Part shown: piece by piece, positions 46,965 to 58,528 of the stretch
Layout of the letters: each line of letters opens with the position of its first letter
Position numbering within the stretch: the first letter of the stretch is position 1
Translations under genes and position numbers: made by a program
Notes under the pieces: generated by a model
Told to the model about the DNA's origin: nothing
The model's database searches: none
The model's input: only the letters and a program-made list of their open reading frames with translations
DNA from: Hedera helix
Taxonomy: Eukaryota; Streptophyta; Magnoliopsida; Apiales; Araliaceae
Direction of reading: 5' to 3'
NCBI GenBank assembly: GCA_947179155.2
Contig: OX359267.1
Location: forward strand, 43,228,292-43,292,291
Length of the DNA stretch: 64,000 nt

Positions 46965-49261
46965 GTGTATAGGAGATTGCTGGAGAATTTGGTGAGGTCG
47001 TTGGAGAGAGATTGAGATTTATATCCTGTTTTAGACCAGTCAAATTAAGTGCTCTGTTTTCTTTCCTTCCTCCTTTCGGACAGAAATAATCACCTTGTAA
47101 CTGATCTTCGGGACCTCAATCAGTCGTTGTGCTTGGATGGTAAAAAATAGGAAGAAACATTTAAATTACGTGAATTATGCTTTGGTAACTTTTAAACATT
47201 AATCAATTTTTTTTTTCTTTTTAAATTGTCAAGAGATAAAATTGATTTTCTTACATAACAAATCGTTCTTAAATCAAAGTTTATATAATAAATATTTTTA
47301 ATAACAATTGAGTTTATTTCAACAAAAATAGAAGTAAAAAAACACAACAACTAGAATTTAAAAATCATAATTCTCATCTTTCGATGTGGTGGAGGGGTAC
47401 CGTTAGTTTAACAGTGAATATCAACATTCCAACCCATCGATCTCAATTTAATATTTTTTGAACCAAAATTGCATCAGTTAGCCTACAGTATGGGCGCAAA
47501 AACCGACCAATTCAATTTGATTTGGTTGGTTTCTGAGCGGTATCGATTGAAATTGTCATTACTAAATCTATAGCTTTTGTCTCGAGTGTCTTTAGGTTAT
47601 TTTAGTGTCTAAATCTTTGTAAGAGATTGAATAGCTGCACTTTTTAAAGTATTTGAAATATTTTTAAATTTAAAATTGACATGATAAGTTTAAATTTTAA
47701 AAATAATAAATTTTATAACTAGTAGTATTTTTTTGATCATTTATAATATTCATAATCATATTGACACAAATTAAATAAATTCATCTTAATTTTGAGTTTA
47801 AAAATATTTGAAATTGTTTTTTTAAAAATTTATATTAATCTTATAATTTGAAACATAAAGTATTTAATTTTCTTCACTTTGTAGAGTGGATAGACTTTCT
47901 ATCTTCTACGCTTGTTGTTTTCATTATGCTTAAATATTCATAAGAACTTGTTATTCAGTGAATTAAAAAACAATTGCAAAGATATGATATTTTTTTGTTT
48001 TGTTTTAAAGTGTGACATTCTCATGGATGAAGAACTTTAGAAAATCTTGATTGACATGAAAAATGTGGTGGCTATAATCTCTTGGTGTGGAGTATGATGC
48101 CCTATCTTGGAGAGAAATTAAATATTAGACTCGAATTTATGAAACTGTCCAATAAAAAAAGATATATTTATCACCGGACTATCACATTTGGTATTTTAAG
48201 TTGTTTGGTCGGTGAGATTAGGATAAAGGGGGAGGATGAATATCAGTTGCTTGTAATAAATCAAGAAATAACATTAGGTAAAAATAGTTCATCATACAGG
48301 GGTTATCTCGAACTTGCTCACCCAAGCCTGCTTAGGCAGCCAGCAGGCCCATAGGTGGGGGTCTTGGCCCAAATGTATATTCTTACTAGGTCTAGTCCGA
48401 ATCCATTTCTCCATCTTTTGTCTATTCCCTATAGTTAATGGAGTATTATTTAATTTCATCAATATATATAATTAGAAAATGGAGTATTTTTTGTGGCAAA
48501 GACGTTTTCTGTGTTTAATTTTAGTAGGGAGCCAAATTTTATCGTCAATCCACAAATCTTAATTACATAAATAATTAGGTACTCATTATTTTTATCTGTA
48601 TTTAAAAATAAAAAAAATATGGCCCAGTTTAATTAAGAAGAAATATTATTATTATTATTTATTAATTTCAGGGCTATTGAAATTAGAGAAAGTGGTGAGG
48701 GGGCATAATCATTAAGATCGGGGCCGCGGACTATCATCCCTCCTAGTCCTTGGAATGGACAAGACCATGACACCTCAACAACTATTTCTTACACCGTGGG
48801 ACCCACATCCACAATTTTACACGTGTACTTTTCCCATTACGGATTCTTTCTTTATTTCTTTCATGTAAGCCTGAGGTGCTACTGACGTACGTCCTACCTT
48901 GTTTATGCTTAATTATTTGCTTATATATGGTAATAACAATAACAATAATAATAATGAGGTTAATTGCTCCACTCGGCCCTCTGTTTTTTTGTATTTGTAA
49001 ATATTCATGATAGGATAAGTGCCTCTGTATAATTCTAAACATAACTTATCCTATTATATTTTAATTTTAATTATTAAAAGATAAAACTTGATATAAAAAT
49101 TTATGTCAAATCTCACTTTTTAATAATTAAAATATATGTAATTTTTAATTATATTGTGTATAAAATTGTCGTTCATGAAATAATTTGATTTAACATTTCA
49201 ATATCTCTAGGCCCTCTTTGTGAACCCTAGATCTTCTTAAAGAAATGGCACATTACCTACT
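46965..49261. other. Intergenic DNA upstream of the MFS gene
   Basis: 46965-47120 is the likely 5' leader/promoter of the minus-strand transporter gene. Around 47491-47545 lies a relic with CGCAAAAACCGACCAATTC, similar in style to the hAT MITE at 49270. The rest is AT-rich with short unsupported frames. Confidence 0.4.
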
Positions 49262-49269
49262 ACCACCAT

Positions 49270-49589
49270 TAGAGCTGTACAAAAATTTTGGTACAATCAA
49301 TTTTTTTGGTATATTGAATTGGTTTGAATCGGTCAATTTAGTACAAAAACGACTAATCCAATATATCGGTTCAATCGATTCTGATACTGGTTCGGAATTT
49401 AGGGGTTCGGTATATACCGATTTTTTATTTTTTTAATAATAATAATAATATTCAGTATAACTGGTAAAAATCGGTACCGAATCAGACCAACCAATACCGA
49501 TTTCAATATCAAATTTTGACTTTTTTCGAGACCGATTCAATTCAATACATGTCCAACTTAATCTAATTTTTTTCGATTAAACACCCCTA
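49270..49589. mobile_element. hAT-type MITE, 320 bp
   Basis: A perfect 8 bp duplication ACCACCAT flanks it (49262-49269 and 49590-49597). The left end TAGAGCTGTACAAAA and the complement of the right end, TAGGGGTGTTTAATCG, share TAG-G-TGT. The interior is rich in CCGATTC and TCGGT repeats, the common plant pattern of short hAT elements. There is no coding sequence. Confidence 0.88.
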
Positions 49590-49597
49590 ACCACCAT

Positions 49598-50879
49598 TTT
49601 TTTTGGGGGGTGGGGGGAATTACATTTACAAATTTCTTATCCGTCATAATTTTATTACAAGTTATAAGAGTCGCAGAAATAATATTGACACTTATATTTT
49701 TATTATTCTTTGTCCCTTATAACTTGATAATTATAAATTATAATATTCCAATATTAATAACCAAGATAAAATTATATTTATTATTAAAAGTACACCTATA
49801 AAAGGAATACAAGAAGATAGAGAGAGAATGGGAATAAAAACAAAAAAAGAAGTAACACATTACTTAGTAACATATATAATAAAATGGAGGGGAAAAGAAG
49901 AAGCTAAAAATTTGAAGATCATATACATGTATTAGACTTATGTACAATATACATGTTACCATAATTTATAATAATACACAATGTATAAAATTGGGATGTA
50001 ATATTGTGATTCTTTATTCAAATAAAAGGGCCGGGATAAACATATCTACCTAATAGGAAAATAACTCAAATTAAATAATAACCAAAGTTTACTTTCGACT
50101 TTTGAGGAGCTGCCTATGCTCAAGTAGTTAGTTAGCAATGCTATAGGTAAGGTAACTATGAGAAACTACTCTTTTGGTCAGTTGCTAGCTAGTGAGACAG
50201 CCAAATCTCTAGAGATTCACGTACCTTACAAACTGAGATCAAGTGACCCAGGATTTTCGAAAAGAGAATATTTTTATAGTAATAAAAAAATTAAATACAG
50301 TGACACCTCTTCTAAATAATCATAAAAGCACTCATATTTTCTTTAATTTTTGAAGTAGCAGTTAGTACTTCTACAAATTTTTAGGATTGACTAAATAAAT
50401 AAAGTTATATATTTATCCTTATATATTATCAAATTTTTATTCATGATTAATATATATATTTTTAATGACAAAATTATCCTATTTTAATACAATATATTTT
50501 AATTATAGTTTTATTTGTAATTATAAGATCATCTCATTCAAATTGTTAGTAACTTATAAAAAAACTAATTTAGTTTAATTAAAACATATTTAAGGATAAA
50601 TGATACAATATTAAGAATTTTAATTTAAATCATTAATGAAACTGTTCTAATTAGAGTGAACAGGGTATTGCTGATAGTTTAGTTTCTGGTGTTTAATAAC
50701 AAAAATTATTATTTGAATTTTTAGTTTTATATTATGATTTTTATATGTTAAATTTTCTTGAGTATATGTCAAAATATGGGTGTATATGATTTTGATTAAT
50801 TGGTGTTGTTTTGTGGCAATACTGAATAAAAGAAAATGTAATAATATTATTACTACTTTTATCTTGTAAAAAGATTTTT

Positions 50880-50933
<54 letters not shown>

Positions 50934-53414
50934 GATATATTAAATATTATAATAGAAAGGTGTATTGAATATTATATTAAAAATATTTGTGGATATTAGT
51001 TGATCAACCACATTAGAAGAAGTAGGGAATGTTATATATTGTAGATTAGAGGAGTACTAACCGTTACTTTAAAAACTAAAAAAGAGGTGAGTGTTATTAT
51101 AATTGTCTAGAGAGATATCATTATATTTTATTCTAATAAAAAAAATATTAATAATATTTATATAAATCTCTAATGTTACAGACAAGAAAGAAGATAGTAC
51201 CGTGAAAGAATTGGAATATACACAATTTGCTTTAGATTCAAGCAAAAATATATAAAAGTTACTGCAAAATTATTTTTTTGAGATTTTATTCCTTGAACTG
51301 AGACATGATTAATTAACTTTTAAGTACGTTTAAAAAAAAATCCAATCAAAGATATTTAGTAACGTTGAATCTTGAAAAATATTTGTCCATGTATCTATTC
51401 ATCATAAAATTCAAAATATCAAATATAAATTTACAACATAATAAAAACAAATTAACAAATAAATACAATAATATGAATAAATCAAAAATTCACTACTGTA
51501 GTCCTAAATCAAAATTATATATTCACAATTCACACCTTTTCGTGATACAATATCAAATAACACACTGAATACTTCAATATGTATTATAAAATTAAGGAGT
51601 ATGTGCATACGTTAGTAATTAGCATGAATGAATAAAAAAAAATAAGAATTAAATTTAAGTAATTAATAATATTTACCTTAACAAAATTTGGGAAAAAATA
51701 AAATAAAGTACTCATGAAAACAAAAAATTTAATTTAAAAGAGAATTTTGGCTAATATCGAATCGTTGATAAACGATCCAAGCTCTTTTTTTAAGAGGGCA
51801 CCACTTTCTCAGTTTTAGCTTATACTTCCAAAAAAAATTAAAAAATAAGGGTGGGCACTTGCCCCTTACCATAAGGTGCGTCAGCCCCTGTTTTTTTTTA
51901 TTTTATATAATTTTCTTTTTACAATTTCATAAAAATTTGAAATCCTTTACGTACACAGTACTTTTATTAATAAATTTAAATATTAATATTAATATTAACA
52001 CGAGTCCCTAAGATACTATGGTGTGATTTAAATATTTTCTTTAGTCCACCGGAAACATTTCAACTTACAACAACTAGAGGGAGTTGAAGGTAACCTAAAT
52101 AAGTAGAGCCATGAACACACTAACTTCTTGTTGATTTATTATATAATAATAGAAGCCCCATATTTTTAAAGTAATTATTCAGCGGTGGTCCTGAAATAAC
52201 GTCATGTGGTATTTCAGTAGACTCATAGTTATAAGTAATTAGACATTACTGAAATAAAAAGATTTTATTAAGAGTATCACGTGACGTTGTCTCAGAATTA
52301 ACAAATAATTTTTTTCATATCTTTGTGTGTATAAAATAAAATCTAATAAAAATTAAAAAAGGATAGTAAATTCAAGCTTTTCCGATTGCGAATGAAAGCT
52401 TCACTTTTAGATGTCCCAATATTTTAAATTGGTAATTGGGCAGGAAGAAATATAGGAAGGAGCTACTGTTTCCAGGGTATGATGCCACTGACCTGTTTGG
52501 TTACTGGCACATTCTGTGGGCTGAGATGAGAAGAAGAGTGATGAGAGTTGAGAGACAAGAACCATCATTACTTGAGCCAGCCTATTTACTGGCATGGGCC
52601 ACCACCATTCATGATGCTTAAACTTCCACACCTCAGAAAGCCCTATTGCTTTCCAAAACCCAAAATCCCATGCTCAATCATATTTTCTTTTTGCAAAATC
52701 TTTTGTTCAAAAATATAGGAGTTTTATTTATTTTTAAAAACTTAATTTCAATTTCATATTCAACATAAAAATAAATTTATTTAATTTTAATTAATACAAA
52801 TAATGGTAATATAAATTATTTAAAAAATATTAATTGAAAATTTTATAATTTTAAATTTAAAATTGTATCAATTGAGTTTCAAAAAGTCAATAATTATTTT
52901 ATATTTGAAACGGAGGCCAGGAGTATTTTTGTTTTGGATTGAAAATTCAAGCGTGGGCCAAAAAGACTGATAAATTTTTCCCAAAACTTTATAAAAGAGT
53001 TTCCCAAATCCAATGCTCATCTTTCCATTAGAAAAATGATACAAATGTTTTCTAAAACTAAAAATATATTGTCAGTGTCTTTCTCTCCCATACCTTATGC
53101 ATCATCACTATCATCATTATAAGATTTAAACCAAGGGTGGGAAATTTATACTATAATTGAAGTTCATGATCTATCAATCAATGACTTGGAAAAGATTAGG
53201 GCCTTTATCATATATAGAGATCACCATATGAGTAAAGTCTCCAACTTTGTAATTGATGGAGATCCTCTTTCTGGGTTTCTCCCTTCATTAGATTTTACTA
53301 CTCCTTAGTCACTTTGTTGAATAGTAACAAAACAACTTCAAATTTTGGATGCAGATACTCAGAAATCTACCATAAGTTGTTTACCTGAATGTTTTTTGAT
53401 AAAAGCTAGGTGAC

Positions 53415-53478
<64 letters not shown>

Positions 53479-54226
53479 GCTAACATACAAATAGAAGTGA
53501 ATGGACCTGGTGGCCATCCAAACAAAAGTAGGGGTTTGTACATTTAGTGGGATCTCGTTGAATTTGGATCAATAGTTTGAATTCCTAGGACTGTACTATA
53601 TATATACACATCATGTTATGAAATCTGAAATGGAATATATGTGGGATCCTCGTTACAACATATATAAGCGCCATACTGACGCTACCTTACTTCACTACTA
53701 ATTAAGGCCTATATATTGTAGAAAGTAAAGTAAGAGTACGTAAAAAGTGACCAGTCGATCAATATATACGTAGCTCCATATAGTTAAAAGCTAGCATCAA
53801 TTAACAATGGGTATCAAATTAATTGATAGTTCAACCAGAGAACAGCCTTGCTTTTCTAAAATCAAAGCACCCTTTTTTTTTTCTTCATGTCAAGTATATA
53901 TACATATGGTATTATGTAATCTATATGGAAAATGTATGCAAGTATGTAACATCATGCGTGTATGTATTATCACTAGTCACAAATTCTTCTTACTTTTAAG
54001 CCGAGGGCTTTTACAGATTAAATGCATTCTTCATGTACTAAGAATTTACGCTTAATGCAACCAAAAAAATAAATGCAACCAAAAAAATAAAATAAGGGAG
54101 GGATTTCGATCAACTGTCTCAAATAATATCTCATCTGAATGCAGAATTTCTTCCTGTCAAGAGAGAGATGCACTAAGAAAATGAGGTAACTGAGCTGTTT
54201 TTGCTGTTGTACTTTGACCAGGGACG
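49598..54226. other. AT-rich intergenic DNA with microsatellites
   Basis: (AT)n lies at about 50887-50930, and (TA)n followed by (GA)n at about 53417-53476. A less AT-rich island at 52410-52630 has open frames on both strands (61 and 74 codons) but nothing recognised. An 82-codon frame at 53807-54055 has no family likeness. Confidence 0.4.
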
Positions 54227-54231
54227 TTGGC

Positions 54232-54885
54232 TGTAACACCCCAGTCCCACATCAGTTAATGTGGGATATTTGGATGTGTTTATAAAGACTCAAGTTTCTA
54301 TCATTAATACCTTCAGTCATGACCTTTTGGGTGAGCCTGTGGTGGACTAAGATGACCCAAGAAAATATTATTGAGACAACTCAATGGGCCTTATTCTGCT
54401 GTGATTTGATTTGGACTTGGAATTTGACCCGAGTCGTTACATATGGTATCAGAGCCGACTCTCGAAAGCTCTCGGAATTTGACCCGAGTTGTTACATATG
54501 GTATCAGAGCCGACTCTCGAAAGCTCGGGTCGGGTCATCCGATCGGGTTGCCGGATGTGGGGACACGAAGGCGGACCTAGTAGGCCGCTGGTATTATCCC
54601 ACAATGGCTAGAGAGACAAAGTTTATGGGTCTTGTGTGACTAAGTGTTGAGCTTGACGGGGACGTCAGGTATTTAAGTGTGGGAGTTTTTCCACATCAGT
54701 TAATGTGAGATATTTGGATGTGTTTATAAGGACCCAAGTTGCTATCATTAATACCTTCAGTCATGACCTTTTGGGTGAGCCTGTGGTGGGCTAAGATGAC
54801 CCAAGAAGATATTATTGAGACAGCTCAATGGGCCTTATTCTGCTGTGATTTGATTCGGACTCGAAATTTGACCCGAGTCGTTACA
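54232..54885 (+). mobile_element. TRIM element (miniature LTR retrotransposon), 654 bp
   Basis: LTRs lie at 54232-54441 (210 bp, TGTAACACCCC...CGAGTCGTTACA) and 54678-54885 (208 bp), flanked by a perfect 5 bp duplication TTGGC (54227-54231 and 54886-54890). An exact initiator tRNA-Met primer site, TGGTATCAGAGC, follows the 5' LTR at 54444-54455. A 55 bp unit containing the LTR end and this primer site is tandemly repeated (54419-54473 and 54474-54528), giving a second primer site at 54499. The LTR starts with a short hairpin, CCCACAT...ATGTGGG. The internal ~236 bp has no coding capacity, so mobilisation would need another element's proteins. Confidence 0.93.
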
Positions 54886-55175
54886 TTGGCCCCTTTTGTC
54901 GCAGCTTATATTTTGAAAAATAAACTGAAAAAATTGTGTTTAGCACAATTTATTTAAAATAAATTATAAATTGTGTATGAACCTTCAATCCACATCTTTT
55001 TTTTTTTGATTTTATGAGTGTTTTTCTTTTTCAATTAATTAATTGCTAAACATATAGCAGCTTACATGTTATAAGCTGTTTTAAATAAAAAACAATTGCA
55101 TCAAACAATACAGAATAAATTTCTTTAATCAAGGCTATAAAAAATTACAAATAAAGTATCGGCCGTGACTACTAC

Positions 55176-55431
55176 CTGCAACATGCCTCGTCTCTGGATC
55201 AATGAACACTTTAATATTAAACACATAAAATGCAAACCCCAATACAAAAAGAAGAGAAAGAGTATACATTTGAATTCTATAAGAGAAATTGCGGCGCCGA
55301 ACGCTTCCCCAAATCTCGCCACTAATCAAATCCCTCCACTTTTCTTCCCAATTTTTTTTAGTCCAATTAAAAAACAAGAAATTAGAAGTACTAATTGAGA
55401 AAAAAAGAAGAGAGAGGGAAAGACCAGACAA
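55176..55431 (-). other. Possible first exon of an unrecognised minus-strand gene
   Basis: On the minus strand a TATA-like CTTATATACATG (about 55445-55456) is followed by a pyrimidine-rich leader and an open stretch. It includes an ATG at 55269 starting a hydrophobic segment (MYTLSLLFVLGFAFYVF), then ends at a good donor GCAG/GTAGTA (exon end 55176). No later exon was found; the TRIM lies 290 bases further on. This could be a gene remnant or chance. Confidence 0.25.
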
Positions 55432-56050
55432 AACAATTTCTTCATGTATATAAGGGTACTAGGGTTGCTGGGCATATTAAAAACTCACTTAGAGTTCGAT
55501 ACATCATATATATATATATATATATATTTGTATATATATCTTATATAGTTAGTTATATATAGTAAGAGGGCTTCTTTCTTATCTTTTTCTCTGTGTGCAT
55601 ACACATTCGTTTAACAGTAGCCAAATCTCATGAAAAGAAAGTCCACACTACGTATGCAATAGAAACAGAAACTAACAGCATTTTACTGTTGAAAGAAATA
55701 AAACCAAATTCATAACCAAAACAAACAAAAAACCGAATTACATCAACTACCAGTAGTACAATAATTTGTACAAATAATAGTAGAATGTACATATAAATAT
55801 ATACTATATGAAATAGTAAAGACTACTAATATATACTAGTATTATTTACAGAAAATTACTAAACAACAATTATACCAAGTATTTATAGTACTTTGGTGAC
55901 AGTCATGGTTGATATGATTAATAACACAAACACTAATTAACCACTTGATTAATCAGACATTTCATCATTCTTTCTCTCTCTCCATATATTCCATGATGTA
56001 ATCATTTTCCATTTCACTAATAATTCATTGAAATGAAAGGCCACAAATAA

Positions 56051-57193
56051 TTAATCCGAAGAACATATCCATGATTCCATATTATTCATACCCTCACCTC
56101 TTGTAGTAGAAACTGAAACATTATCCGCCAACCCCTTACCGCCATGAAAATTAGACGAAGACGAACCCAAATAGTTCAGCTTTCCATTCTGCGTGAAATC
56201 ATAACCATTTTCGTTCCTCGGGATAGCTCGGTCAGACGAGAGGAGGCTCGGGAGCCCTGAAATTATGAGGGCATTATTTCTAGTGGTAACTTGAGGCCCA
56301 TGGGTCAAGCCAAATTCATCCAAAACAGTACCCGTTTTAAGTTGTGACGAATCATTTGAAGCAATTTCGTGTAGTGGGTATTTAGGAGATTGAAATGAGA
56401 GAATTGGGCTTTGAATTTGCATGCTGCTGAGTAGATTTTTACTAGCAGCTCGAGGCGGGTTTAAAAGGCCTAATTCAGGAGGTAGATTAGAAGTACTAGT
56501 AGTTATAATATTGTTAGTACTGTTTAACAATGGTTGGGCTTTCTGTGGAAATGGGCGAAGGAGATTATGATAAGGCGGTGGTTGAGAAGTGGAGGAAGAG
56601 GGGTTGGATCTGATGGAGGAGGGTGTACCGAAGAGTTCAAGTCTGGTTCTAGGGAACAGTGAGGATGATGTGAAGGGTGCAGTTGGTATGCCAGTGAATT
56701 CCTGAACCATGGCTCTGAAATTGGTGGTGTCTGTGGTCAACACAGTGGTTGGCGCACGCCGAGAAGCTCTGGATCTTTTCTTCGGGTTACGTGCCACCTG
56801 GGTCTGAGCTTGATCCGCTGGAGCATTAACCATTGCTGATGCTGCTGCGGCGGCTGATACCGATGGTGGCGCGTTTTGTGTGAGTTGCGGAAATAATAGT
56901 GTTTGTGTTTGAGGGGTGAAGAAAGGGTTGATGGGATTCGGATCGGTAGGATTTGGATGGGATTTGGGCCAACCCATGTCGAGATTTAAGAGTGGGTTTG
57001 GGTTATGTGGGCGTGAAGAAGAAGAAATGGGCGGGTCGAAATAGTTGGATAAAGGGTCGAACATGGGGGAAGGTTGAGATTGAGATAAGGGGTTAAAAAT
57101 GGGGTTGAGGAAGGAGGAACCGGCGGCGCGTGAATCGTACTCGTCATCACCCCCACTTGATGATTGTAAGCTCTCAGTGTTTCCAGAATCCAT
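56051..57193 (-). CDS. VQ-motif protein (380 aa), intronless
   Basis: The VQ motif FRAMVQEFTG is at residues 159-168, preceded by a basic stretch KKRSRASRRAPTT (138-150) that may serve as nuclear signal, and by TTDTTNF, as in the JAV1/VQ22-like part of the family. VQ proteins are plant nuclear cofactors that bind WRKY transcription factors through this motif and modulate defence and development. The rest is low-complexity and likely disordered: Pro/Asn/Ser-rich 29-115, Ala-rich 113-120, Ser/Asn-rich C-terminal half. At 380 aa it is long for the family, and lack of introns is usual. The 5' leader is long and GA-rich. The exact member cannot be assigned. Confidence 0.92.
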   Translation of the reverse strand: MDSGNTESLQSSSGGDDEYDSRAAGSSFLNPIFNPLSQSQPSPMFDPLSNYFDPPISSSSRPHNPNPLLNLDMGWPKSHPNPTDPNPINPFFTPQTQTLLFPQLTQNAPPSVSAAAAASAMVNAPADQAQTQVARNPKKRSRASRRAPTTVLTTDTTNFRAMVQEFTGIPTAPFTSSSLFPRTRLELFGTPSSIRSNPSSSTSQPPPYHNLLRPFPQKAQPLLNSTNNIITTSTSNLPPELGLLNPPRAASKNLLSSMQIQSPILSFQSPKYPLHEIASNDSSQLKTGTVLDEFGLTHGPQVTTRNNALIISGLPSLLSSDRAIPRNENGYDFTQNGKLNYLGSSSSNFHGGKGLADNVSVSTTRGEGMNNMESWICSSD

Positions 57194-57989
57194 GTGGTTT
57201 GTGTTTTAGAGAGAAAAAGAGAGACTTCTAGAGGAAGATCAAAACGAAAAAGAATAATAATAAAGGTAAGGAGGGGCAGACAAATTTGCTTGGAAATTTA
57301 AGAACACATACTACTACTACTAGTATTTATGAGAAACAGCAAACAAAAGGCAAAGCTATAAAAATACAAGGATTTTAGAATAGAGGCTAGGGGTTTAATT
57401 CAAAAAGTAGCTCTGATGATCTGCAAAGAGGTCGAAGAGTCCTTTTGGAGCTTTCTCTTTCCTGTGTAATTTGGTGTACAAAGAATTAAGAGAATAATAA
57501 ACAGCAGAAGGGTCATGAAATAGAGATGGATTGGAGCTCTGTGTGAGTTTGTAGAAGGAACTGATGACATATGGATGGTGATGCTTCTTCTGTTGTTTAC
57601 CTGTTATGGGATGAGCTTGAATTAGGGTTTCACTACTGTCAAGCAGAGGAGAGAGAAAAATAGTAAGAGCGAGGTGAAGACAGAGGGAGAGAGAGAGACA
57701 GAGAAAGAAGGAGGTTGGTCTTTAAGCATTCATATATTTCTGTAAAAGAGAGGCGGCTTCAGCTCACATTTCCTCTAAAAAGATCAGAGTGGGGTCCTAA
57801 TTGATAGAGAGAGAGAGAGAGAGAGAGGGAGAGCCTGTGGACTGCAAGTGGTCAAAGTATGCCAAAGAGTTAGTAATATATATTCCTCTAGTTTCCGTTT
57901 TCAATGTGAAGTGTTGGAAAAAAAAATAGTAATCCAAGGTTAAAACAAGCTGCTAATCCTTTTTACCAATTGAATTTGCGTACTACTAC
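57194..57989 (-). promoter_or_regulatory. Leader and promoter region of the VQ gene
   Basis: GA-rich tracts lie at 57205-57235, 57650-57710 and 57804-57830 (CT-rich on the gene strand), typical of plant 5' leaders and core promoters. One TTGACC (W-box core) on the gene strand is at 57850-57855, a possible WRKY site but expected by chance in this length. No firm TATA or start site was identified. Confidence 0.35.
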
Positions 57990-58477
57990 TGTTAGGATGA
58001 ATATTTCGCTAAGCCTGGTCTGGTAAATATATGATGAGCTAGGCCTAACGGACCATCAGTTTGGCAAAATCTTATGAGGACTCCTAAGTCCAATAGGCTT
58101 GGGATAGGTCCCTAATCAATCTGGACTGTGGCTATTTACTATATCTAATCCGAATTAGAATAGGAGTCAGGTTCTTAGATGGTTTAGGAGATTACCTTCC
58201 TATTCAAACTATATCACGTTGAGGGACAATCCTAAAAGGAATCGGTAAGAGTCAGGTATGCACTATAAATACCCAGTCAATGATGGAGGAAAGGGGTACG
58301 CACACATACACTTTACTACTATATTAAGTACTTGGACCTCCATTGTTGACCTTTCTGAGAACCTTCACTAACTCTTACACCGGAGGAGTCCACCAACGGC
58401 CCAAGCCGTTAGGACTTTTGTGCAGGTATCTTATCCGGACGGCCAGCAGGACAGCCGGACAAAACCAGGCGTCAACA
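57990..58477 (+). mobile_element. 5' LTR of a Tat-lineage Ty3-gypsy element, 488 bp
   Basis: It starts TGTTAGGATG and ends GCGTCAACA, so the ends are inverted (TGTT...AACA). A TATA box (TATAAATA, 58264-58271) is inside. The LTR is followed by a primer-site-like TGGCGCTAGAAGG at 58480. The bases before it are ACTAC; the 3' LTR and the matching duplication lie beyond the window. Confidence 0.8.
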
Positions 58478-58479
58478 TT

Positions 58480-58497
58480 GGCGCTAGAAGGAGGGGA
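58480..58497 (+). promoter_or_regulatory. Probable primer binding site, TGGCGC type
   Basis: TGGCGCTAGAAGGAGGGG begins two bases after the LTR. Plant Tat and Athila elements commonly have TGGCGC... here. Which tRNA it pairs with was not settled. Confidence 0.5.
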
Positions 58498-58528
58498 CCA
58501 AGTAAAATTTCTATCAATCAACATTGAT

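Noticed and set aside
47491..47545. Another hAT MITE end (CGCAAAAACCGACC)
   Set aside because: Only one end is visible and no 8 bp duplication was found.
48082..48354. 90-codon plus-strand frame
   Set aside because: No recognisable domain and no supporting promoter or splice signals.
52436..52631. Overlapping 61- and 74-codon frames in a less AT-rich island
   Set aside because: No motif, start context or family likeness; might be part of an untranslated transcript, but nothing supports a gene.
53807..54055. 82-codon frame downstream of a TATATAAG site
   Set aside because: Composition is like random AT-rich DNA (many Cys, Ile, Phe) and no conserved pattern is visible.
58343..58528. Upstream ATG of the Tat gag-pol frame
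   Set aside because: The 62 codons before 58529 run through the LTR and primer site, so they are unlikely to be translated as gag.
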